From the NCBI GenBank assembly GCA_026984385.1, contig JALSSH010000292.1, positions 1-12,372 of the forward strand: a stretch of 12,372 nucleotides of DNA, written 5' to 3'. A model generated the notes under the pieces. It saw nothing but the letters and a program-made list of their open reading frames with translations. It was not told the DNA's origin and did not search any database. This document shows positions 7,584-12,372 of the stretch, piece after piece. Source of the stretch: Ardenticatenia bacterium (GTDB lineage Bacteria > Chloroflexota > Anaerolineae > Aggregatilineales > Aggregatilineaceae). Numbering within the stretch: position 1 is the first letter of the stretch; each line of letters starts with the position of its first letter. A program made the position numbers and the translations under genes.

Positions 7584-9218
7584 GTGAGAACACAGCAAAA
7601 GCAAATTTCGGCGACACTCTTTTTTGTGTTCATGGTGCTGGCGGTGGTCACCCTGTCCTGCTATTCCGGGCAACTGGGGCTTTTTGAGCTGACACCGTAC
7701 TACACCAACACGCCGCCCCCAACGGCTGTTGAGTCACGCTATCACGTGCTGGATACGGTGTTGGCGCCCCAAGAACCCGGGCGGACGTTCTTCAATATGA
7801 CGCTGAACCCCGAACCGTTGCTTGACAACCTGACCAACTCCAAAGCCGTCTGTCAAGGCGGCTCGCCGGCCACGATCCTATACGCGGGCGAGGGAGAAGG
7901 CGGCAAGGTGTACTATCTGCTGAACTGCGTCGGGGCCGTAGGGTGGGCGGAAGAAAACCGCCTGGCCGGCCCGTTGCTCTTTTCTAAGGGCGACTTGGCG
8001 CTGACCTTAGCGCCAGCGGATAACCCCGCCGCGCAGTCTATCGAGTTGGTAGATGACTACTTCCGCCCGCTGCCCTTCAACCCGCTGCAAATGTGCAAGC
8101 CCGAAACGGTCGTGCGCATCTCAGACCTCAAACCCGCCGACCCTGACGAAAACGGCTTCAAGGAAATCTTCTACCAGATCACCTGCCCCACCAGCGGCGG
8201 CCCGTTGAAAGGTTGGGTGCCCGGGGATGAGCTTTTCGGCCCGCTGGAGATGAACCTCGGCGAGCGCGCGATTGCCACCGGCGAAGAAGGGCAACCGTAC
8301 CGTATGGCAAATGAACCCGCCCCGCTCACCGACGAGAACGCCGTCGAGGGCGAGTGTCAAGTCGGCGACGTATTGGTGGCGCAGGAAGTGCGCTATCTGG
8401 AAAACAACGTCTTCTACAAGATGCAATGTGGCGACATGAGCGGCTGGGTTGACCAAGATCACTTTGTGGGGCCGCTGCGCTACGACGTAGGCGAAAACAC
8501 GGTGATCTACATGCCTCCTGTGCCGACTTTCGTAGAAGCCCAAACGCCTGAAGGCGAAGCTATTGAAGGCGCACGGCGTCGGGTGGTGCAAATTGTGCCA
8601 CCGCTCTACTTGACGACCGACCCCGGAATGGCCGTTCAAGAAGGTGACGAGGAAAACGTGGTCGGCAAATGCTTCTCCGGCCAAACTGCACGGATCGAGG
8701 AGTACGCCGCGCTGGACACGATCTACTATCGGGTCACGTGTGACGCTTGCATCCAAGAAGAAACCGACGAAGACGGCAACACCGTTTGCACGGCCACCGA
8801 GCCGCGCACTGGTTGGACCGAACAGCGCTATCTGCAAGGGCCGATCGATTTTGTTATCGGCGAACGTGTGCTTTTCTCAAGCGACAGCAACGCCATCATG
8901 GAAGACGAGAACGGCACGGTTTGGGCGCGCATTCCGGCCAATATCGAGGGGGCTGCGGCTGTCGGGCAATACACCACCTTCGCAGGGCGCTGCTTGCGCG
9001 AGGAAGGCGTGGAGGTCACCGGCATCACGCTGGAAAAAGACCGCACGCGCGACCGCTTCAACTTCTACTACGCGATTCAGTGTGAAGGCGAGCCGGCCAC
9101 TGTCGAACAACGCACCGAGGGCACCGTCACCCGTCCGGTGACCGTTTACACCGAAGGCGCGCGCGAGCTGATCACGGGCTTTGCTTCGGCGCGAGACCTG
9201 GTCGCTTTGGAAGAGTAG
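7584..9218 (+). CDS. Unknown membrane-anchored protein of five tandem cysteine-paired SH3-like modules
   Basis: I do not recognise this as a named family. From GTG 7584 it has 544 residues: a short basic start, one hydrophobic helix (about 8-26), a Pro/Thr-rich linker, then an acidic extracytoplasmic region of five repeats. Each repeat has Cys, about 20-30 residues, [YF]-Y-x3-Cys. In repeats 1-4 Gly-Trp follows and then, nine residues after that Gly, Gly-Pro-[Leu/Ile]. Cys pairs are 90/115, 171/201, 258/282, 363/386 and 470/500; GW at 120, 210, 287, 410; GP at 129, 219, 296, 419; then G[DE] six or seven residues on. Repeat 4 has an extra pair (389, 402); repeat 5 lacks GW. The YYxVxC...GWV core resembles bacterial SH3 domains. 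TLSC at 23-26 is a poor lipobox, so a membrane anchor or plain signal peptide is likelier. GAGGAG (7568-7573) favours GTG 7584 over ATG 7560. It lies between the two permease genes, suggesting a role at the transporter's outer face. Confidence 0.85.
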   Translation: MRTQQKQISATLFFVFMVLAVVTLSCYSGQLGLFELTPYYTNTPPPTAVESRYHVLDTVLAPQEPGRTFFNMTLNPEPLLDNLTNSKAVCQGGSPATILYAGEGEGGKVYYLLNCVGAVGWAEENRLAGPLLFSKGDLALTLAPADNPAAQSIELVDDYFRPLPFNPLQMCKPETVVRISDLKPADPDENGFKEIFYQITCPTSGGPLKGWVPGDELFGPLEMNLGERAIATGEEGQPYRMANEPAPLTDENAVEGECQVGDVLVAQEVRYLENNVFYKMQCGDMSGWVDQDHFVGPLRYDVGENTVIYMPPVPTFVEAQTPEGEAIEGARRRVVQIVPPLYLTTDPGMAVQEGDEENVVGKCFSGQTARIEEYAALDTIYYRVTCDACIQEETDEDGNTVCTATEPRTGWTEQRYLQGPIDFVIGERVLFSSDSNAIMEDENGTVWARIPANIEGAAAVGQYTTFAGRCLREEGVEVTGITLEKDRTRDRFNFYYAIQCEGEPATVEQRTEGTVTRPVTVYTEGARELITGFASARDLVALEE

Positions 9219-9237
9219 CGCCACACGGAAAAAACTC

Positions 9238-9267
9238 ACCCAGGGGCCGCTAGGGCAGCCCCTGGGT
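9238..9267 (+). promoter_or_regulatory. Strong intercistronic hairpin before permease B
   Basis: A perfect 10-bp GC-rich stem (9238-9247 with 9258-9267) closes a 10-base loop in the 71-base gap between the unknown gene and the permease B gene. No T-tract follows on the plus strand, so it is not an ordinary terminator for the operon. It may set mRNA stability or relative expression. On the minus strand the same hairpin is followed by GAGTTTTTT and would terminate antisense transcription. Confidence 0.7.
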
Positions 9268-9289
9268 TCAGGACAAACGAGGACGGACT

Positions 9290-10504
9290 ATGACAGAAAC
9301 ACAACCCGAACAGAACCCGATCGTCGCCATTGTCCAAAGTGTGCTGGAAACCATTGTGCGCTTATTAGGTGGCGCAAGCATGGTCAAGTTCTTGATCCGG
9401 CGCTTTTTGGCGGCGATTCCGGTGCTTTTTGCGATCATGCTGGTGACGTTTGTGCTCACGCACTTGTTGCCAGCCGGCCCGTTTAGCTTTGCGGCGGGCA
9501 ACAAAAAGATGCCGGACTATCTGGTCAAACAACTGGAAGAAAAGTTTGGCCTAAACAAGCCTGTGCTTTTTAACACTCCCAACGACGGCTACTTTCCGGA
9601 CGACGGGGATTGGCACTGGCTACCCCACAAACGCACGGAAGTTCGCACCATCGGCGGCACAAAACAAGGTGATGTGCTCTCTAAAGAAGTCGAAGTATGG
9701 CGGATTGACTTTTTGGACTCGCAGTTTTGGGGCTACGTCTGGGGCGTGTTGCACCTGGACTTTGGCCCATCGCTGAACAAGGCGCTGCGAGACCAAAATG
9801 TGCAAGTGCACGAAGAGATCGCCAAACGCCTGCCCGTCTCGATGCAAGTGGGCATCTTTTCGGTTATTTTGGGCTTTTTGCTCGGCGTGCCGATGGGCGT
9901 ATTGGCTGCTGTGTATCACAACACTTTTATTGACTATGTCACGATGTTCTTCGCGGTGTTGGGGCAAGCAACGCCTGCCATTGTACTTGCGCCCATCCTG
10001 ATCATCATATTTGCCGTAGAGCTAAACTGGGTCCCTGTGGCAGACAACCAGAACCAATGGCAACAGGGGCCTGAACTTTCGCTCTACTACCTGCAAATTT
10101 TGGCGCTGCCGGTGATCACGTTGGGCACAGGGATGAGCGCGGGCATCGCCCGCTTGACGCGCGCGAGCTTGCTCCAAGTGTTGCATGAAGACTATGTGCG
10201 CACGGCCCGCGCTAAGGGGTTGCGCGAACGTGTGGTGATCTATGTGCACGCGCTGAAAAACGCCCTCATCCCTGTGGCGACCATCCTCGGCCCGCTGCTC
10301 GCCGGTGTGCTCACCGGTACGTTTGTGGTCGAGCTGATCTTTGTCATCCCGGGGCTGGGGAAAGTTTTTGTAGAAAGCGTGGCCGCGCGCGACTACACCA
10401 TGATCATGGGCGTGACGATTCTCTATTCGGTCTTCTTGATCGCGGGCAATATCCTGGTGGATATCATGTACACTTGGCTCGACCCGCGCATCCGTTTTGA
10501 CTGA
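9290..10504 (+). CDS. Peptide-type ABC importer permease, DppB/OppB family, with enlarged external loop
   Basis: This is the partner permease, forming the channel with the DppC-like subunit. The 404 residues contain the classic B-type start MVKFLIRRFLAAIPVLFAIM at 31-50 (helix 1), helices near 186-208, 217-243, 267-284, 325-352 and 371-393, and the EAA-type loop EDYVRTARAKGLRERVVIYVHALKNALIP (300-328). It ends DPRIRFD, as is usual. Two deviations: an N-terminal extension of 30 residues before the usual start, and about 50 extra residues (near 95-147, TPNDGYFPDDGDWHW onward) in the first external loop before the LDFGPSL motif. ATG 9290 has GAGG (9279-9282) seven bases upstream; ATG 9380 would remove the extension and is a weaker alternative. 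Cysteine is absent. It is the last operon gene before a strong terminator. Confidence 0.92.
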   Translation: MTETQPEQNPIVAIVQSVLETIVRLLGGASMVKFLIRRFLAAIPVLFAIMLVTFVLTHLLPAGPFSFAAGNKKMPDYLVKQLEEKFGLNKPVLFNTPNDGYFPDDGDWHWLPHKRTEVRTIGGTKQGDVLSKEVEVWRIDFLDSQFWGYVWGVLHLDFGPSLNKALRDQNVQVHEEIAKRLPVSMQVGIFSVILGFLLGVPMGVLAAVYHNTFIDYVTMFFAVLGQATPAIVLAPILIIIFAVELNWVPVADNQNQWQQGPELSLYYLQILALPVITLGTGMSAGIARLTRASLLQVLHEDYVRTARAKGLRERVVIYVHALKNALIPVATILGPLLAGVLTGTFVVELIFVIPGLGKVFVESVAARDYTMIMGVTILYSVFLIAGNILVDIMYTWLDPRIRFD

Positions 10505-10537
10505 GGACGCCGAACCGTCCACTTGCGTAATGACAGG

Positions 10538-10572
10538 CAGCGGGGGCGTTCGAACGCTCCCGCTGTTTTTTT
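10538..10572 (+). terminator. Intrinsic terminator of the ABC importer operon
   Basis: An 11-bp stem with one G-T pair (10538-10548 with 10555-10565) closes loop TTCGAA and is followed directly by seven T residues (10566-10572). It lies 33 bases after the permease B stop codon and isolates the importer operon from the pdxR promoter. Confidence 0.93.
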
Positions 10573-10580
10573 GCTTTGGG

Positions 10581-10605
10581 CCAAATAGCCAAAGGCTCTA
10601 TTTGG
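10581..10605. repeat. Inverted repeat upstream of the pdxR promoter
   Basis: CCAAATAG (10581-10588) and CTATTTGG (10598-10605) form a perfect 8-bp inverted repeat with a nine-base centre. It ends five bases before the pdxR -35 box and begins eight bases after the importer terminator. Its position fits an operator site, but it could also be a secondary RNA stem; no regulator can be assigned from sequence. Confidence 0.55.
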
Positions 10606-10610
10606 ACCTG

Positions 10611-10638
10611 TTGATGGTTCTATGGCCCGATCTATAAT
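10611..10638 (+). promoter_or_regulatory. Promoter of pdxR
   Basis: TTGATG (10611-10616), 16 bases, then a perfect TATAAT (10633-10638). Transcription would begin near 10645, about 33 bases before the ATG of the regulator gene. No strong Shine-Dalgarno is visible before that ATG (AAGGAATACACGCAGCCC context). Confidence 0.75.
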
Positions 10639-10677
10639 GAAGACGGTGCAGAGCGAAACAAGGAATACACGCAGCCC

Positions 10678-12153
10678 ATGGCAATCATCATCCGTAGGGA
10701 ATCAGTCGAGCCGATCTATCAGCAATTGGCGCGGCATTTTCGGACGCAGATCGAAAGCGGACAGTTGCCCCCCGGGGAACGGTTGCCGCCCACGCGCGAT
10801 CTGGCGCGGCAACTCGGCGTCGGGCGGGTGAGCGTTGTCCACGCTTACGCCCAGTTGCGCGAAGAGGGGCTGGTGGTGGCTTGGCCCGGGCGCGGGACGT
10901 TTGTGGCCGGTCAACGCTCCGCTGTGGAGCGTGAGAACGCGCCCGCATGGCAATTAACCCACCTCTGGAGCGCGGGCCTGCGCGAAATGACCCGCTTGGC
11001 TCAGCAACCCGGGGTAATCGCCTTCAACGGCGGTGCGCCGCCGGACGAGTTCTTGCCGGTGGACGCGCTGCGTCAGGCGCTGAACACGGTGCTTTCTCGT
11101 GATGGCGCGGCGGCGGTGACCTACGAAGAGCCGGAGGGCTATCAACCACTGCGCCAAAGCGTGGCCGGTTATGTGGCCTCGCTGGGCATTCAATGTTCGG
11201 CGGACGATGTGCTGATCACAGGGGGGACGCAACAGGCGCTGGACTTGGTCGTGCAAACGGTGTTGAGCGCCGGTGACGTGTTGGTGACGGGCAACCCCAC
11301 CTATTTGGGCATTTTGGATGTGGCGCGCGTGCGGCGTATTGTGCCGGTGGGCGTGCCGGTTGGGCCGGAGGGAATGCGGCTCGACGCGCTCGAAAGCGTG
11401 CTACGAGAGCGACGGCCCACGCTGGTCTACGTCACGCCGACCTATCATAACCCCACCGGCACGGTGATCCCTTTGCACCGACGGCGGCAGTTGCTGGCGC
11501 TTGCGGCCCAGCATGGCGCGTTGGTGTTGGAGGACGCCGTCTATCACGAGTTGGGCTATCATTCCCCCCCACCTCCCCCGCCACTGAAAGCGATTGATGC
11601 GGATGGCGTGGTTATCCACACCAGCGGCTTTTCTAAGATTTTGCTTCCTGGCACACGTATCGGTTACCTTATCGCATCCGGCGCAGTGCGTGAGCGGCTG
11701 GTGCGGCTGAAGGAGGCGGCGGATGTGTGCACGCCCGGGCTGAATCAGCGCGCGATGCAGCTTTATCTGGCAAGCGGCGCGCTTAGCGGCCATTTGCAAC
11801 GAGTGCGCGCCGAGCTGCGCACCCGTTGTGAAGCGGCGTGCGCAGCGGCGCAGCGGTATTTTCCGCAGGGTACGCGCTGGAACGAGCCGGGAGGGGGACT
11901 GTACCTGTGGGTGCGCTTGCCGGATGGCGGTCCAACGGCAGCCGAGCTTTACGCGACGGCCATCCAGCACGGCGTGGCGTATGCGGTGGGCACGCTTTTC
12001 CACACCGACGGCAGCGGCGGGCGGCATATTCGGCTCAATTTCGCCGCGCACCCTCCCGAGCGTATCGCTGAAGGTTTCAAACGTCTGGGTGCGGCATGGC
12101 ACGCTTGGCAACGGGCTTTTGCGCCAGCCGTGCGCCGTGCACCGATCTTATAG
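10678..12153 (+). CDS. pdxR: MocR-family regulator, PdxR type (GntR helix-turn-helix plus aminotransferase-like domain)
   Basis: The product has 491 residues: an N-terminal GntR winged helix (about 10-77, IYQQLARHFRTQIESGQLPP, RLPPTRDLARQLGVGR, GRGTFVAG) joined to a fold-type I PLP domain (about 110-480). PLP contacts seen are TGGTQQALDL (181-190), HNPTG (257-261), Asp286 with Tyr289, SGFSK with Schiff-base Lys320, and Arg452 in RHIRLNF. In known PdxR proteins this domain senses PLP and controls pdxST rather than acting as an enzyme. Here pdxS follows in the same direction 46 bases downstream, which supports the assignment; many known pdxR genes are divergent instead. Six consecutive prolines (297-302), encoded in part by a run of seven C, are unusual. 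An aminotransferase-type MocR with another target is the alternative. Confidence 0.85.
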   Translation: MAIIIRRESVEPIYQQLARHFRTQIESGQLPPGERLPPTRDLARQLGVGRVSVVHAYAQLREEGLVVAWPGRGTFVAGQRSAVERENAPAWQLTHLWSAGLREMTRLAQQPGVIAFNGGAPPDEFLPVDALRQALNTVLSRDGAAAVTYEEPEGYQPLRQSVAGYVASLGIQCSADDVLITGGTQQALDLVVQTVLSAGDVLVTGNPTYLGILDVARVRRIVPVGVPVGPEGMRLDALESVLRERRPTLVYVTPTYHNPTGTVIPLHRRRQLLALAAQHGALVLEDAVYHELGYHSPPPPPPLKAIDADGVVIHTSGFSKILLPGTRIGYLIASGAVRERLVRLKEAADVCTPGLNQRAMQLYLASGALSGHLQRVRAELRTRCEAACAAAQRYFPQGTRWNEPGGGLYLWVRLPDGGPTAAELYATAIQHGVAYAVGTLFHTDGSGGRHIRLNFAAHPPERIAEGFKRLGAAWHAWQRAFAPAVRRAPIL

Positions 12154-12163
12154 GGTACGGTTT

Positions 12164-12178
12164 TGTGGTTATGTGGTT
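12164..12178 (+). repeat. Short direct repeat between pdxR and pdxS
   Basis: TGTGGTT occurs twice (12164-12170 and 12172-12178), an 8-base period, in the 46-base gap before pdxS. Known MocR/PdxR binding sites are often direct repeats, so this may be the operator, but the unit is short and chance is possible. A second copy pair before pdxR was not found. Confidence 0.35.
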
Positions 12179-12199
12179 GAGAACCGAAGGAGTAGGGAC

Positions 12200-12372
12200 A
12201 TGAGCAACACCAGCAACACGGATAACGGTGCGCAAAAAGGCACCGATACACTCAAACGCGGCCTGGCGCAGATGCTTAAGGGCGGCGTGATTATGGACGT
12301 GGTGACGCCCGAGCAAGCCCGCATCGCCGAGGAAGCGGGGGCGGTCGCGGTGATGGCACTGGAGCGCGTGCC
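12200..12372 (+). CDS. pdxS: Pyridoxal 5'-phosphate synthase subunit PdxS, 5' part (runs off right edge)
   Basis: PdxS forms PLP from ribose 5-phosphate, glyceraldehyde 3-phosphate and ammonia supplied by the glutaminase PdxT. The 57 visible codons of roughly 290-300 include the family opening LKRGLAQMLKGGVIMDVVTP (18-37) and ARIAEEAGAVAVMALERV (40-57). Asp33 in IMDV matches the catalytic Asp24 of Bacillus PdxS; the substrate lysines lie beyond the edge. The N-terminal dozen residues, rich in Ser/Thr/Asn, are variable in the family. AAGGAG (12187-12192) ends seven bases before the ATG. It follows pdxR closely and may be read from the pdxR promoter as well as one of its own. pdxT would be expected next but is outside the window. 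Confidence 0.97.
   Translation, partial: MSNTSNTDNGAQKGTDTLKRGLAQMLKGGVIMDVVTPEQARIAEEAGAVAVMALERV

Noticed and set aside
7653..7664. Lipoprotein lipobox at TLSC of the module-repeat protein
   Set aside because: Positions -3 and -2 (Thr, Leu) do not fit the usual [LVI][ASTVI][GAS]C pattern; a membrane anchor or ordinary signal peptide is more likely.
8121..8837. 238-residue minus-strand open frame
   Set aside because: Shadow of the module-repeat gene, whose regular Cys/GW/GP pattern shows that the plus strand is the coding one.
9238..9267. Operon terminator between the unknown gene and permease B
   Set aside because: The hairpin lacks a T-tract on the plus strand, so it should not end the sense transcript.
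11401..12111. 236-residue minus-strand open frame
   Set aside because: Shadow of the PLP domain of pdxR, where the sense strand has all expected motifs.

Overview
The window looks like chromosomal DNA of a free-living bacterium with fairly GC-rich coding DNA. Protein style and gene content suggest Chloroflexota (Anaerolineae-like), but this is an inference without a database search. I see no insertion sequence, integrase, CRISPR array, prophage or plasmid gene. Every coding stretch belongs to a coherent housekeeping or transport gene, with one exception that I do not recognise as a named family.

Layout. (1) Positions 1-1672, minus strand: a tRNA and translation block. In transcription order it holds tRNA-Arg(CCG) with its own promoter and terminator, then tRNA-Thr(TGT), tRNA-Tyr(GTA), tRNA-Thr(GGT) and the 5' part of tuf (EF-Tu, running off the left edge). 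This is the old thrU-tyrU-(glyT)-thrT-tufB arrangement known from E. coli, without the Gly tRNA. Two tandem sigma70-type promoters can be read upstream of tRNA-Thr(TGT). (2) Positions 1695-4047, plus strand, divergent from the tRNAs: frr, uppS and cdsA, a piece of the usual frr-uppS-cdsA series, linking ribosome recycling to undecaprenyl-phosphate and phospholipid synthesis. (3) Positions 4048-4362: a 315-base stretch without a gene, holding a plausible promoter and a long leader. (4) Positions 4363-10504: a five-gene oligopeptide/dipeptide-type ABC importer operon in the order ATPase D, ATPase F, permease C, unknown anchored protein, permease B, closed by a strong terminator at 10538-10572. 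(5) Positions 10611-12372: a PdxR-type MocR regulator followed, in the same direction, by the start of pdxS (pyridoxal 5'-phosphate synthase).

Most unusual part. The transporter operon has no gene for a family 5 solute-binding protein in this window. Between the two permease genes sits a 544-residue exported, membrane-anchored protein built of five tandem SH3-like modules. Each module has a pair of cysteines, and the first four share a strictly spaced GW-x7-GP-[LI] motif. Both permeases also carry enlarged loops predicted to lie outside the cell; the one in permease C holds all four cysteines of that protein. Together these suggest a variant importer with a dedicated extracytoplasmic partner built of disulfide-stabilised modules. 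The sequence features are seen directly; the functional link is inference.
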